Positions 46,605-56,215 of a stretch of 64,000 nucleotides of DNA are shown piece after piece (the stretch's first letter is position 1; every line of letters starts with the position of its first letter). Where the stretch lies: the NCBI RefSeq assembly GCF_040702995.1, contig NZ_CP159992.1, positions 6,043,001 to 6,107,000 of the forward strand, given 5' to 3'. Source of the DNA: Paenibacillus sp. AN1007. Lineage in GTDB: Bacteria > Bacillota > Bacilli > Paenibacillales > Paenibacillaceae. A program made the translations under genes and the position numbers. Under the pieces are notes generated by a model that made no database searches, was not told the DNA's origin, and was given only the letters and a program-made list of their open reading frames with translations.

Positions 46605-47579
46605 CTATTCCAGCCTGTAGGAAGCAAACGGCTTGCCGTGGCGGAATTGCTGGCTGATCTGATCCAGTTCATCCAGCAGTTCAGGTGGAAGCTTTAGATC
46701 AAGGCTGGCGAGATTATGCTCCAGCTGTTCAGTCCGGGTAGCTCCTACAATCACGGTCGATACTGCCGGGCGCGTCAGCAGCCAAGCGATCGACAGTACA
46801 CTTGGAGAGCAGCCATAGGCATCTGCCTTGGCGCTTACCTGCTCGCTCAGCTGCATGTTGTGCTCGAGCAGGAAGCGGCTGAAGGTTGGGTCCGTGTCCG
46901 CTCTCGAACCAGAAGGTACGCTGGCCTGTCCGCTGTATTTCCCGGTCAGGATACCGCCAGCCAGCGGGAAATAAGGGATAATGCCTACGCCCTGATCAAG
47001 ACAAAGCGGAACAAGTTCGTTCTCGGGTGTTCGATCGGCAAGCGAGTAGCTGGTTTGCGTGGAAATATACCGCGCGTATCCTCGCATTTCGCTGATGCCG
47101 AGGGCCTTCATCAGCTCCCAGGCGGCGTAGTTGGAGGCGCCAATGTAGCGCACTTTGCCGGACGTAATCATGTCATCCAGCGTGCGCAGTGTTTCATCCA
47201 GCGGGGTATGCGGGTCAAAGGTATGGATCTGGTACAGATCGACATAATCCGTCTGCAGACGCCGCAGGCTGTGTTCCAGCTCTTGCTGCAGATGGCAGCG
47301 CGAGGAACCGCGTCCATGAGGACCATCATGCCGGGGCAGGCCGGCTTTGGTTGCAAGCACAGCGTTTTCCCGTCGACCGACCAGTGCCTGTCCAATGATT
47401 CGTTCCGATTCCGTGCCAGCATAGATGTTGGCCGTGTCAATAAAGTTAATGCCTCGGTCCATTGCAGCATGAAGAATGCGGGTCGAAGCGGACTGATCTG
47501 CTCTTTTGCCAAATGCATTCGTGCCCAGCCCAAGTGCCGATACCCGCAGACCGCTGCTGCCTAAATGCCGATACTCCAT
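46605..47579 (-). CDS. Aldo/keto reductase, AKR11/YajO-like
   Basis: A 324-residue TIM-barrel oxidoreductase. Catalytic residues fall in INFIDTANIYAGTESE (Asp, Tyr), LATKAGL (Lys) and LYQIHTFDP (His); VSTVIVGATRTEQLEHNL contacts the NADPH phosphate. It belongs to the group of YajO, IolS and potassium-channel beta subunits. It is a single gene, divergent from the LCP gene. Substrate unknown. Confidence 0.88.
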   Translation of the reverse strand: MEYRHLGSSGLRVSALGLGTNAFGKRADQSASTRILHAAMDRGINFIDTANIYAGTESERIIGQALVGRRENAVLATKAGLPRHDGPHGRGSSRCHLQQELEHSLRRLQTDYVDLYQIHTFDPHTPLDETLRTLDDMITSGKVRYIGASNYAAWELMKALGISEMRGYARYISTQTSYSLADRTPENELVPLCLDQGVGIIPYFPLAGGILTGKYSGQASVPSGSRADTDPTFSRFLLEHNMQLSEQVSAKADAYGCSPSVLSIAWLLTRPAVSTVIVGATRTEQLEHNLASLDLKLPPELLDELDQISQQFRHGKPFASYRLE

Positions 47580-47693
47580 CTCTCATCGCTCCTTCTATGT
47601 CCCTTGTTGTACAGCCGATTATAACGTAATCTATTGAAAACGTGTACTTAATATAGTTAAATGGATGAAGAAACCGCAACTAAAGGAGATATG

Positions 47694-48737
47694 ATGGAAA
47701 ACAGTGCTGCAAACTTAACTAGACGGAAGCCGAAAAAGTCGAAAAAAAATTGGAAGAAGCCGCTCATCATAACCCTCAGTATACTAATTGTGCTGGGAGG
47801 CCTCGGGTTTATTTTTCAAAAGGAACTTGTGAGGTTGGCCTTTAATATGTTCGCCTCAGGTACGGTGAAGGAAGCGCTGGACAAATCGTATAAAGCCGTT
47901 GGTAACGAAGAGGCTCCGGTCGTGGAGCATACCGATCCGTTCTCAATACTGCTGCTGGGTATCGATCAGCGCGATAATGAACCAAGCCGTTCAGACACCA
48001 TTATTTATTCCGTCGTGCGTCCAGAGGACAATAAGGTGCTGCTGCTGTCCATTCCTCGTGACTCCTACACCGAAATTGTCGGTCGTGATGTGAAATCCAA
48101 AATCAACTCGGCCTATGCTCACGGCGAAGCCAAGATGGCCATTGACACGGTGGAGAAGCTGCTGGAGAACAAAGTAGATTTCTATGCGGCGATTAACTTT
48201 CACGGGTTGAAGGACATCGTAGATGCGGTTGGAGGCGTTGAGCTGCCGATCAAGAAAAACATAGAGAACAAACTTAAGATCCATGAGAAGTTATTCGTAG
48301 AGGCTAACAAACCGATCTATAACGGCGAAGAGGCCTTGGCTTATGTGCGCTACCGGGAGGATTCTGATTTTAACCGCACGATGCGTCATCGGATATTCCT
48401 GAGTGCATTCATGAATCGTGCGCTGGAGGTCAAAAATCTGACCAAAATCCCAGACGTCATCAAGATTGCCGGATCGAATTTTACAACAAATATGAAATCG
48501 GATTTTATCGTAGATTTTGCCGAGGCTTTATATATGAAAGACAGCATTCCAACCATCAGCAACTATATGCTGAAAGGGGACGGGAAGATGCGCAGTGGTA
48601 CTTGGTATTATGATCTGTCCGAAGATGATCTGACCTATGTACGCGGCATGATTGCCAGCTGGCTGGACCCGAACACAACGCAGTTGATCGAGCCGGACAC
48701 AAAGGATGAGGCGGACACGGCCGCTGAAACCAACTAG
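47694..48737 (+). CDS. LytR-CpsA-Psr (LCP) family cell-wall polymer transferase
   Basis: A 347-residue membrane-anchored enzyme that attaches teichoic acids or other polymers to peptidoglycan. A basic N-terminus and one membrane segment (about residues 23-42) precede the LCP domain with SILLLGIDQR, RSDTIIYSVV, SIPRDSYTEI, KINSAYAHG and ALAYVRYREDSDFNRTMRH, which includes the conserved Asp and Arg residues. ATG 47694 follows AAAGGAG. It ends in a Thr/Glu/Asp-rich tail. Confidence 0.9.
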   Translation: MENSAANLTRRKPKKSKKNWKKPLIITLSILIVLGGLGFIFQKELVRLAFNMFASGTVKEALDKSYKAVGNEEAPVVEHTDPFSILLLGIDQRDNEPSRSDTIIYSVVRPEDNKVLLLSIPRDSYTEIVGRDVKSKINSAYAHGEAKMAIDTVEKLLENKVDFYAAINFHGLKDIVDAVGGVELPIKKNIENKLKIHEKLFVEANKPIYNGEEALAYVRYREDSDFNRTMRHRIFLSAFMNRALEVKNLTKIPDVIKIAGSNFTTNMKSDFIVDFAEALYMKDSIPTISNYMLKGDGKMRSGTWYYDLSEDDLTYVRGMIASWLDPNTTQLIEPDTKDEADTAAETN

Positions 48738-48777
48738 AACAGAAGAATGGTAAGGCAATTAATAGTAGAAGAACAGG

Positions 48778-48816
48778 AAAGTACACGGAGGTTCACACGC
48801 TCCGTGTACTTTTTTT
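48778..48816 (+). terminator. Rho-independent terminator after the LCP gene
   Basis: GTACACGGAG pairs with CTCCGTGTAC over a 9-base loop and is followed by seven T. Confidence 0.9.
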
Positions 48817-48884
48817 ATGGCATAATACGGTCACTTTACAGGCTGTGCCCTGCTGTCTTTCGTTCTCTTTGTAAATGTATGACA

Positions 48885-49466
48885 TCATGTCAGCGATGCA
48901 GATAAGGGCAGCCGTGAAGTCAGTTGTCCAAGATCAAACTCCTCCGAGCTGTTATCTACGGTAATGAATTCGATATTTTCCCACACACAGCGATTGGCCT
49001 GCATTCCCTGGACAAAGGTATCCCAGTGATCCAGCTTCCATTGGTCTCGCTCCAAGCCCCGACTTTTGAGCCGCTGATGCAGAACCTCCACCTCCACATC
49101 AACTCGTATCACAACAGGAACAACCTCTGCCCATGCATATCTAGAGAGCAGCTGATGAATGTAATCGCTTTTATGAAAATAGCCAACAAAAGGCGCATCC
49201 AGAATGACCGATCTGCCTAATTGCAGATTGTCATTTGCTACGTTTAACAATGTTTCATACTCCAAATCCATGACGGTGTCGCGATAATAGGTGCCATCGC
49301 GGTCATGAGGGGAGAAGCCGTGTGCTTCCAGAAGCTTTCCCGTAAAGGTGTTGCACACCACATCTTTGTCCAGATAACAAAAGTGGTGCTCGGCAGCCAG
49401 TTTTTTGCCAATCGTTGATTTGCCCGAACCGGCAGAGCCAATCAGAAAAATCAGGATAGGTTTCAT
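48885..49466 (-). CDS. P-loop kinase-like ATPase (AAA_33)
   Basis: A 193-residue nucleotide-binding protein. Walker A is GSAGSGKSTIGKKL; YLDKDVVCNTF and VILDAPFVGYF are the nucleotide kinase-like segments; RLKSRGLERDQWK has the lid arginines. It resembles the zeta-toxin/gluconate-kinase-like AAA_33 group. Substrate unknown. Its start is divergent from the IclR gene, with one of that gene's operator-like repeats just upstream. Confidence 0.75.
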   Translation of the reverse strand: MKPILIFLIGSAGSGKSTIGKKLAAEHHFCYLDKDVVCNTFTGKLLEAHGFSPHDRDGTYYRDTVMDLEYETLLNVANDNLQLGRSVILDAPFVGYFHKSDYIHQLLSRYAWAEVVPVVIRVDVEVEVLHQRLKSRGLERDQWKLDHWDTFVQGMQANRCVWENIEFITVDNSSEEFDLGQLTSRLPLSASLT

Positions 49467-49548
49467 GAGAATTTCCCCCTATAAGTGATCCAGTTCCAGA
49501 GATCGTGGATAAGTTTTGTGCATGCGTAGTGAGTTCGAACATTCATCG

Positions 49549-49564
49549 GTTCGCATATACGAAC
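49549..49564. promoter_or_regulatory. IclR-type operator, distal copy
   Basis: GTTCGCATATACGAAC has GTTCG/CGAAC arms with a 6-base spacer. It matches the copy at 49728-49743 at 15 of 16 positions and lies 83 bases upstream of the P-loop kinase start, so it may affect that gene or help repression by looping. Confidence 0.6.
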
Positions 49565-49669
49565 TAAATTCGTGCTGGTGAACAGTCGCTTCTAGAGTAT
49601 ACTCTTTTTCGTGGAAATACAATCCCTTTTGAGGAAAAAGCATAAACAAAAAAAGTTTTAAGAAAGCGG

Positions 49670-49743
49670 TTGAAATTTCCCGAGGGGCTGATCTATAATG
49701 AGGGCATCGTTCGGTGATGTGAAATAAGTTCACATATACGAAC
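49670..49743 (+). promoter_or_regulatory. Promoter and proximal operator of the IclR/KDPG aldolase genes
   Basis: TTGAAA at 49670-49675 and TATAAT at 49694-49699 are 18 bases apart, a good vegetative promoter. GTTCACATATACGAAC at 49728-49743 lies about 20-35 bases past the start point, placed to block elongation. The IclR gene starts 31 bases further on, which suggests autoregulation. Confidence 0.7.
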
Positions 49744-49774
49744 TTCGACGTCGAAGCAGCGAAAAGGAGATAAC

Positions 49775-50572
49775 ATGGACAATATTCGCATGAATAAGTC
49801 TGCGGAGCGAGTTGCGGATTTACTCGTTTTATTTGCGAGGAGTGGTACTCCGTTAACACTGAATGAGATTTGCAAACATATGAACATGCCAAAGAGCAGT
49901 GGTTTCGAACTGGTACAAACCTTGCTGCATAAGGGTTTTGTTGAAATGGATGATGCGCGCCTCAAGACGTATCGTCTAGGCATCGCCGTGTTTGAGACGG
50001 GTATGGCTTATTTGTCCAACATGGGCGTTCCTCATATGGCCCGGCCTCTGCTTCAAGAGCTGAATCGTCAGACGGGAAGCACGGCTTTTCTTGGGATCGA
50101 GGATAAAGGTCGAATTGTATATCTGGATAAAGCAGAGAGTTATTCGGTCATGCGTCCAACAGCCAAGCTGGGCTCCCGCCGATATATGCATACGACGGGT
50201 TTGGGCAAAGCACTGCTTGCAGCCCTTCCGACCAGCAGGGTGATGGAGATTCTGGGAGAAGGCGAGATTCCGTCACGCACTTCCTACTCGAAAGTAACCA
50301 TTCCTGATATTTTGCAGGATATGCAGGAGATTCGCGAGCGTGGTTACTCCATCGACGACCGGGAAGACCATCTGGAGATGTACTGTATTGGATCTGCTGT
50401 CTATGATCAGTGGAACGAGCCTGCAGCTGCAATCAGCGTGGCCAGCATGTACTCCACGATGACTCCGGAACGTGAGGCGAGCATTGTCAAACTGGTTAAG
50501 GAAGCGGCATGGAAGCTTTCAAGTCAGCTGGGTTACAGTGGTGATCGGTTATACCCTGGAATACAGGAGTAA
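49775..50572 (+). CDS. IclR-family transcriptional regulator (KdgR-like)
   Basis: A 265-residue regulator. The winged helix-turn-helix is TPLTLNEICKHMNMPKSSGFELVQTL; the C-terminal effector domain shows GSRRYMHTTGLGKALLA and SIDDREDHLEMYCIGSAVYD, the usual ligand-pocket segments. AAAAGGAGA precedes ATG 49775. Followed by KDPG aldolase and a hexuronate-type transporter, it is likely to sense 2-keto-3-deoxygluconate or its phosphate, as KdgR does; the ligand is inferred from context. Confidence 0.85.
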   Translation: MDNIRMNKSAERVADLLVLFARSGTPLTLNEICKHMNMPKSSGFELVQTLLHKGFVEMDDARLKTYRLGIAVFETGMAYLSNMGVPHMARPLLQELNRQTGSTAFLGIEDKGRIVYLDKAESYSVMRPTAKLGSRRYMHTTGLGKALLAALPTSRVMEILGEGEIPSRTSYSKVTIPDILQDMQEIRERGYSIDDREDHLEMYCIGSAVYDQWNEPAAAISVASMYSTMTPEREASIVKLVKEAAWKLSSQLGYSGDRLYPGIQE

Positions 50573-50638
50573 ACCGAAGCGAACATACCGAATATACAAG
50601 GTTTAACAATAGACAGATGGGCTGAGGAGGACATAGAT

Positions 50639-51283
50639 ATGTGGCGTAAGCTGGAGAATATGAACATCATTGCGGATACCGGTATTGTACTGATTATTCG
50701 ATCAGAGAGTGAAGAAGAGGCGTTAGCTGTTGCCGAGGCGGCGATCGCAGGGGGCATTCGGGCGCTCGAGATTACGATGAGTGTGCCGGGTGCACTGGAT
50801 GTTATTAAAGTTTTGTCCCGAAAATATTCATCCAAAGGGATTCTGATTGGTGCGGGTACCATTCTGGATGGAGAGACGGCGCGAGCTGCCATTTTGGCCG
50901 GTGCTGAAATGCTGGTAAGTCCGCAGCTTAATCCTGACATGATCAAAGTGGCCAATCGCTATCAGGCGGTTACGGTCAGTGGTGCATTCACGGCCAAGGA
51001 GATCGTGGAGACGCTTGAAGCGGGTGCAGATATTGTGAAGCTGTTCCCGGCAGAATCTGTGGGGCCGCAATATGTCAAAGCGATGTCTGCCCCTCTGCCT
51101 CAAGCAGCGATTGCACCTACGGGCGGAGTAACACCGCAAAATGTGCATGAATGGCTGGCAGCAGGTTGTGTTGGAGTTGGTGTGGGCAGCTACATTACCA
51201 AAGCCGCGAAGGATTCCGGTGATTATGGGAAAGTAACCAAGGCAGCTGAAGAGTTTCTGCAGGCCGTAAAGGCCGCACGCTGA
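50639..51283 (+). CDS. eda: KDPG/KHG aldolase
   Basis: Splits 2-keto-3-deoxy-6-phosphogluconate to pyruvate and glyceraldehyde 3-phosphate at the end of hexuronate breakdown. A 214-residue class I aldolase: the general base Glu44 in ALEITMSVPGA, GAGTILDGETA and the Schiff-base Lys134 in DIVKLFPAE are present. GAGGAGGAC precedes ATG 50639. It follows the IclR gene by 66 bases and probably shares its promoter. No KDG kinase gene is in the window. Confidence 0.9.
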   Translation: MWRKLENMNIIADTGIVLIIRSESEEEALAVAEAAIAGGIRALEITMSVPGALDVIKVLSRKYSSKGILIGAGTILDGETARAAILAGAEMLVSPQLNPDMIKVANRYQAVTVSGAFTAKEIVETLEAGADIVKLFPAESVGPQYVKAMSAPLPQAAIAPTGGVTPQNVHEWLAAGCVGVGVGSYITKAAKDSGDYGKVTKAAEEFLQAVKAAR

Positions 51284-51559
51284 GCTGCTTCAAATAGACC
51301 TATGAAATGAACGTACCGTGAGGTTCACAGCGATCAGGCATATAACCATCATGCCGGGCGTTGTGAACGCACAGGTCCGGAATAGATTTAGCTAATGAAT
51401 GAAGAGATTCATTATTCAGTTATGAAAGCGTGTACTTCAATGGATTAATGCTTTTTAAAGGAGCAGAAGAGGCTTTCTGCAGTCTTTTATTTCCATATTT
51501 ATTCATTATATATAATATGAGTAATTTAATATTTATATCTATGGAGGAGAGTGATTTTC

Positions 51560-52873
51560 ATGGCAGTGTTAAAACCATCGCCATCCCCTGCCTCAGTCCC
51601 TCAAACCCCAAAAGTGGGTCTGAGATGGGGAATTATTCTGTTATTGCTGCTGGGTGCAGTCGTTAACTATTTGGATCGATCCAATCTAAGTATTGCCAAT
51701 ACAACCATTGCCGCAGAATTCGGGCTGTCTTCAACTCAGATGGGTTTGCTGTTATCAGCCTTTCTATGGCCGTATGCCTTAGCAAACCTGCCTGCCGGGT
51801 GGCTGGTAGATAAATTCGGTCCGAAAAAGATGTTTGCATGGGCATCAGGACTTTGGTCCATTGCGACCATACTGAGTGCGTTTACCAATACGTATTCGTT
51901 GTTATATGCAATGCGAATGCTTCTGGGTGTCTCCGAGTCCCCTTTTTTCACTTCAGGGCTGAAGGTAACAGAGCGCTGGTTTGCCAAAAGTGAGCGGGGC
52001 TTGCCGACCTCCATTATTAACACAGGCTCGCAGATTGCCAACGCAATCGCACCGCCGCTGCTGACCGTTCTGATGTTAACGATGACATGGAGAGGTATGT
52101 TCATCTTTGTGGGTGTTATTGGTCTGATTATCATGTTGATCTGGATCAAGGTATATCGTGATCCAACTTTTGCCGAGAAGCGGATGATCAAAGGGCCGGA
52201 AGCCGCCCCAGATCAAAGTGCCGACACGGACGAAACATCAGCCGCTGCAGCGCCCAAAGCAAACTGGGGTTCGTTATTCAAACATAAAAGCACCTGGTTT
52301 ATGATTATCGGAAACTTCGGAATTATGTTTACCATCTGGGTATACCTGACTTGGCTTCCGAGCTACCTGGAGAAGGAGCAGGGCTTTACGCTGAAAGAGA
52401 CAGGCTGGATTGCATCTATCCCGTTCGTAGCCGGAATTATCGGCGTGCTGCTTGGTGGATTTATTTCGGACTTTTTCATTCGAAAAGGGGTTAACGCGGT
52501 TACCTCACGAAAAGTTCCCATTGTCGGCGGAGCTATTCTGGCCGCGGCTTCAGTCGCCCCCATACCATTCATTGACAGTACAGTAGTAAGCATCATCCTG
52601 CTATCTGTAGGTTACTTTGCTTCTCAGCTGCCATCGGGTGTGATCTGGACACTGGCTGCAGATATTGCTCCGGGTGAACAAGTCGCTTCCTTGGGAGCCA
52701 TTCAGAACTTCGGCGGATTTCTGGGAGCAGCACTTGCTCCGATTGTAACCGGATACATTTTGGATACGACAGGCAGTTTTAATAATGTATTTTTACTGGG
52801 GGCAGGACTGCTGCTCTTGGGGGCTGTTTCTTATGGTGTATTTTTGAAAAAGCCAATCGCTAAAGCTGCCTAA
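51560..52873 (+). CDS. MFS hexuronate/sugar-acid transporter (ACS family, ExuT-like)
   Basis: A 437-residue, 12-segment anion:cation symporter. VNYLDRSNLSIANTTIAAEFGLS is the N-terminal family signature, and GWLVDKFGPKKMFAWASGLWS and GVSESPFFTSGLKVTERWF are its motif A and segment 4 sequences. ATG 51560 follows GGAGGAGAG. It probably imports galacturonate, glucuronate or a related acid, given the KDPG aldolase just upstream. The 276-base gap before it has no clear operator, so it may have its own promoter. Confidence 0.85.
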   Translation: MAVLKPSPSPASVPQTPKVGLRWGIILLLLLGAVVNYLDRSNLSIANTTIAAEFGLSSTQMGLLLSAFLWPYALANLPAGWLVDKFGPKKMFAWASGLWSIATILSAFTNTYSLLYAMRMLLGVSESPFFTSGLKVTERWFAKSERGLPTSIINTGSQIANAIAPPLLTVLMLTMTWRGMFIFVGVIGLIIMLIWIKVYRDPTFAEKRMIKGPEAAPDQSADTDETSAAAAPKANWGSLFKHKSTWFMIIGNFGIMFTIWVYLTWLPSYLEKEQGFTLKETGWIASIPFVAGIIGVLLGGFISDFFIRKGVNAVTSRKVPIVGGAILAAASVAPIPFIDSTVVSIILLSVGYFASQLPSGVIWTLAADIAPGEQVASLGAIQNFGGFLGAALAPIVTGYILDTTGSFNNVFLLGAGLLLLGAVSYGVFLKKPIAKAA

Positions 52874-52949
52874 TTAGGGATGTGGGATGATCTGTTCCCT
52901 TCGGTTATGCTGCCTTCTATTACAATAGAGATAATTAGATCGTATGATT

Positions 52950-53018
52950 AAAAAAGACATCAGCATTCTGTAGTATTTGTCAGTGTTATGGCAAATCGAG
53001 GCATGCTGATGCTTTTTT
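52950..53018 (+). terminator. Terminator after the hexuronate transporter
   Basis: AAAAAAGACATCAGCAT pairs with ATGCTGATGCTTTTTT across a loop of about 36 bases. Confidence 0.7.
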
Positions 53019-53153
53019 ATTTGGAATCCACTGTTCATCATCCTGCATGATCTCCATGTCACCGTTTGAAAATCTATAATTATAGTCTCATTTTTTGGCA
53101 TATCTATAGTAAAATATTGAAAAACATCATATGACAACCAATGGAGGATGTCC

Positions 53154-55760
53154 ATGAACGAATTTAAGGATCGACTTAGGCAGGTTCAGGAGCAGCAGAA
53201 GCAGCTCGCCAAGGACTATCAGGCCTTGCTGCAGGAGTATCAATCCGATGACTTGACGGTTCGCAATGAACAACTGCTGGAGCAGACCGAAGCGCAGCAG
53301 CTCAAGCTGCATCAGTTGGAACAGCGTGCACGCCAGATGGAAGAGGAAAATGCGCGTCTGCGTATCGCATTGTCCGAACAGATGCTGGATGAAAAGCTGA
53401 ATCTGATCCGGGTATCAAGGGAGAAGATGGAGACGTATTTTCAAGGCAAAACAGCCGAGCATAATGATCATATCAGCTATTTTGAACATCGAACAAAATC
53501 GAATCTGAACGCTCTTTTCAACAAGGCTTCCCAGCATCTGCAGGAGGATGCGGCCGAGATGAAGGAGCGGATTGCCTATCTGGCATCCGAGGTGAATGCA
53601 AGGATTGAACTGCACAGGCAGACCGTATGGGAGCGAGCCGAGGCTGTGCGCGGGCAGATGCAGCATGGTTATGAGCAGATGGCCGAGGAAGAGCTGAGCG
53701 AGGAAACGATGCAGCGCCGGATTAAGCAGAACCGAATGGAGATGCGCATTGGACTCAGCTGGATTAACAAAGTGGCCATCCTGCTCCTTATACTGGGAGT
53801 CGGTGCAGCTTTTCAATATTCATATTCCACATGGTTTAGCGATGAGATGAAGGGTTTAGGCTTCTTCCTGCTCGGCATATTGATGCTTGCAGGCGGTGAG
53901 TGGCTGTTTCGCCGTAAGCAGAAAACATTTGCGATGGGACTGCTCGGCGGAGGCATCTCTGTGCTGTTCGGTTCTATTTTCTACAGTTACTTCCTGCTGC
54001 ATATCATCGGGCTGTATACGGGATTGGGCTTATCTGTACTGATATCGGCCGTCTCCGTATTGTTGTCCTTGAGGTATCAGTCTAAAACGATCTGCTCCTT
54101 TGGTCTTGTGGGCGGATATCTGCCTTTCTTTTCTTACATGTTCACCTTTGGATTGGAAGGGACAGCAGTCTATACCGCGATGATCTATCTGCTGCTTCTG
54201 AACGGTATTATTGTATTCATATCCTTTGGCCAGCGTTGGCCGGTGGTGCATTACATCAGCTTCCTGCTGCACACGCCGTCCATGCTGATTCTGTTATGGC
54301 TGTCACCAAATGAACAGGTGGGGATGCTCTATTCTGTGGTAACGTTTGCATTGTATCTTGGTATTACGCTCGCATATCCGTTTAAGCACCGGGTGAAGTT
54401 AACCTGGTGGGATTTTGCTTTGTTAGCGATGAATACGAGCTTAAGCTGTCTCGTCTTATATGTGCTGTTTGATGCAGCGGGCTGGAATAATGCGCAGGGC
54501 TTACTCGCCGTTATTTTTGCACTCGTATATGTAGGACTCGCCCGCTTCGTTCAGCGCTTTATGGCGCAGGAGAAACAGACGATCCTGCTTTTTTATCTCA
54601 CGTCACTTACCTTCACCATCCTGCTCATTCCATTCCAGTTTGGTTCCAGATGGCTGTCGATGGGCTGGTTGATTGAAGGCGTGCTGCTCGTTACATTTGG
54701 ACATTTCAGAAAATTTAAGGCAGTCGAACGTGCAGGCTGGGGCATTGTGCTCCTGTGTATCATGATCTTTGTACAATATGATCTGCTGTCCTTATTCTTT
54801 GTAGGGGAACAGTCGTACTTCATGTTAAAATACTCCAGTCTTACGCTCGGCACCCTGCTTATCACCCTCTATTATGTCTGGGCGCTGCGCGGCAGCTCCT
54901 CCGCAGGAACTGGAGCAAAGTTCAGTTATGCCTCGTGGGAGCGTGGTTTTCTGGATGGGTTCAGATATGTGACCCTTGTGAACGTGTGGTTATACGTGCT
55001 CTATGAATCGAATGAACTGTATGTAAGGGCAGTTGATGAAACGTTCCTGCTGTACATGTTCTACAAACTGCTTCTGTTTGCGGCACTGACAATTGCACTG
55101 GGGTATGGACTAGGTAAAGTGAAGCTGCTCCGTGATCCGTTCCTACGAGGGTACATACTCTTTTTACATGCAGTCGGATGCTGCATCGCGCTGGCAGTGA
55201 CCTTGACGATGCCTGCACTGCAGCCGGGGGTAGAGCAGCATACGGCGGCCGAAATTGTCGGGCTGCTGGTGTTAATTATTTTCAATGCAGGTGTGTTCTT
55301 CGCGGGAAGGGATCTGCTCATAGCGGGTATCCGTGGTCAGTTCAAAAGTGTCGAGTGGTATCCGGTCATTGCGGGAATCTATCTGCTTGGTATCATCACC
55401 GTGTTCCTGACGATCCAGTTCCAGTGGGGTGATGTGGGACTTATGTTCAGTCTGATCTATCTGGTGCTGGCGATTCTTTATATTGCCTACGGGTTCCGCC
55501 GAAAATATGTCATGATTCGGCGCCTCGGCTTGGGGTTGACGCTGTTCGCCACAGGTAAGATGGTGTTCTACGACGTGAGTCTGCTGACCGCAGGCAGCAA
55601 AATCTTCGCCTATTTCAGCTTTGGTGTGCTGCTGCTGGGCATCTCTTACCTGTATCAGAAGGTATCCAGCCGGATGGAGGAGATCCAGTCGAAGGAACGC
55701 GCGGCAGCTGCATCATCAGATACATCCCTCGACTCGGATGATGGACAGAATCAGAATTGA
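53154..55760 (+). CDS. Large polytopic membrane protein, DUF2339 family
   Basis: 868 residues. The first 190 or so are charged and form a long coiled coil (QVQEQQKQLAKDYQALLQEY and onward). From about residue 200 there are more than 20 hydrophobic segments to near the end, then a Ser/Asp-rich tail. This is the DUF2339 architecture; function is unknown. ATG 53154 is preferred because GGAGG at 53143-53147 touches the earlier ATG 53148. It is a single gene with a terminator shared with the convergent gene. Confidence 0.8.
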   Translation: MNEFKDRLRQVQEQQKQLAKDYQALLQEYQSDDLTVRNEQLLEQTEAQQLKLHQLEQRARQMEEENARLRIALSEQMLDEKLNLIRVSREKMETYFQGKTAEHNDHISYFEHRTKSNLNALFNKASQHLQEDAAEMKERIAYLASEVNARIELHRQTVWERAEAVRGQMQHGYEQMAEEELSEETMQRRIKQNRMEMRIGLSWINKVAILLLILGVGAAFQYSYSTWFSDEMKGLGFFLLGILMLAGGEWLFRRKQKTFAMGLLGGGISVLFGSIFYSYFLLHIIGLYTGLGLSVLISAVSVLLSLRYQSKTICSFGLVGGYLPFFSYMFTFGLEGTAVYTAMIYLLLLNGIIVFISFGQRWPVVHYISFLLHTPSMLILLWLSPNEQVGMLYSVVTFALYLGITLAYPFKHRVKLTWWDFALLAMNTSLSCLVLYVLFDAAGWNNAQGLLAVIFALVYVGLARFVQRFMAQEKQTILLFYLTSLTFTILLIPFQFGSRWLSMGWLIEGVLLVTFGHFRKFKAVERAGWGIVLLCIMIFVQYDLLSLFFVGEQSYFMLKYSSLTLGTLLITLYYVWALRGSSSAGTGAKFSYASWERGFLDGFRYVTLVNVWLYVLYESNELYVRAVDETFLLYMFYKLLLFAALTIALGYGLGKVKLLRDPFLRGYILFLHAVGCCIALAVTLTMPALQPGVEQHTAAEIVGLLVLIIFNAGVFFAGRDLLIAGIRGQFKSVEWYPVIAGIYLLGIITVFLTIQFQWGDVGLMFSLIYLVLAILYIAYGFRRKYVMIRRLGLGLTLFATGKMVFYDVSLLTAGSKIFAYFSFGVLLLGISYLYQKVSSRMEEIQSKERAAAASSDTSLDSDDGQNQN

Positions 55761-55843
55761 TGTAAGCATACAGCAAGTATCGAAGTAAATCATTTGGAAA
55801 AACGCTGTGCTTATTACGCTGTATACTTCGTTGAACGTTGTAG

Positions 55844-55882
55844 AAGGACTCTGGAATTGAGAGGATTTCAGAGTCCTTTTTT
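55844..55882 (+). terminator. Terminator after DUF2339, overlapping the convergent gene
   Basis: AAGGACTCTG pairs with CAGAGTCCTT and is followed by T residues. Its 3' arm also encodes the last residues of the convergent small gene, whose stop is at 55868-55870. Confidence 0.8.
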
Positions 55883-56215
55883 ATTAAAATCATCGTTGTA
55901 GATGATTTCCTCCACAACCTGGAACCCTTTCGCGTCCCCATTCAGATAGCCCCGCTCATAAAAGTCGATTCCGTCCAGTGTGATGCTTACGGCGACCATC
56001 TCAGGATTGCTCTCTAAGGGCTGTGCATGGAGGTATCCTTTATCCAGCAGATAGGATATCGCTCTGTGCTTTTCAATATGTTCTGTTTGATAAAATTGCT
56101 CCTTGGGAGCAAGAAGAGATGGATTCGTAGTAAACCATGCGCTATAAAATTCACCCGTAATATCATATCTCTCCTGAATTCGCTCTTTGATCTGTATCTC
56201 AAGTTCATCTAACAT
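55868..56215 (-). CDS. Hypothetical protein, 115 residues
   Basis: A small soluble protein I do not recognise. It opens with a charged helix (MLDELEIQIKERIQERYDITGE), then HRAISYLLDKGYLHAQPLE and VAVSITLDGIDFYERGY, which look like a winged-helix-type fold of the kind found in phage or YjcQ-like proteins. ATG 56215 follows AGAGGTG; the GTG at 56224 overlaps that site. It ends inside the terminator of the DUF2339 gene. Confidence 0.6.
   Translation of the reverse strand: MLDELEIQIKERIQERYDITGEFYSAWFTTNPSLLAPKEQFYQTEHIEKHRAISYLLDKGYLHAQPLESNPEMVAVSITLDGIDFYERGYLNGDAKGFQVVEEIIYNDDFNKKGL

Noticed and set aside
46716-47564. Long open frame of 282 codons on the plus strand, opposite the aldo/keto reductase
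   Set aside because: It is antisense to a gene with a clear family match and catalytic residues, and its translation has no recognisable domain or ribosome binding site.
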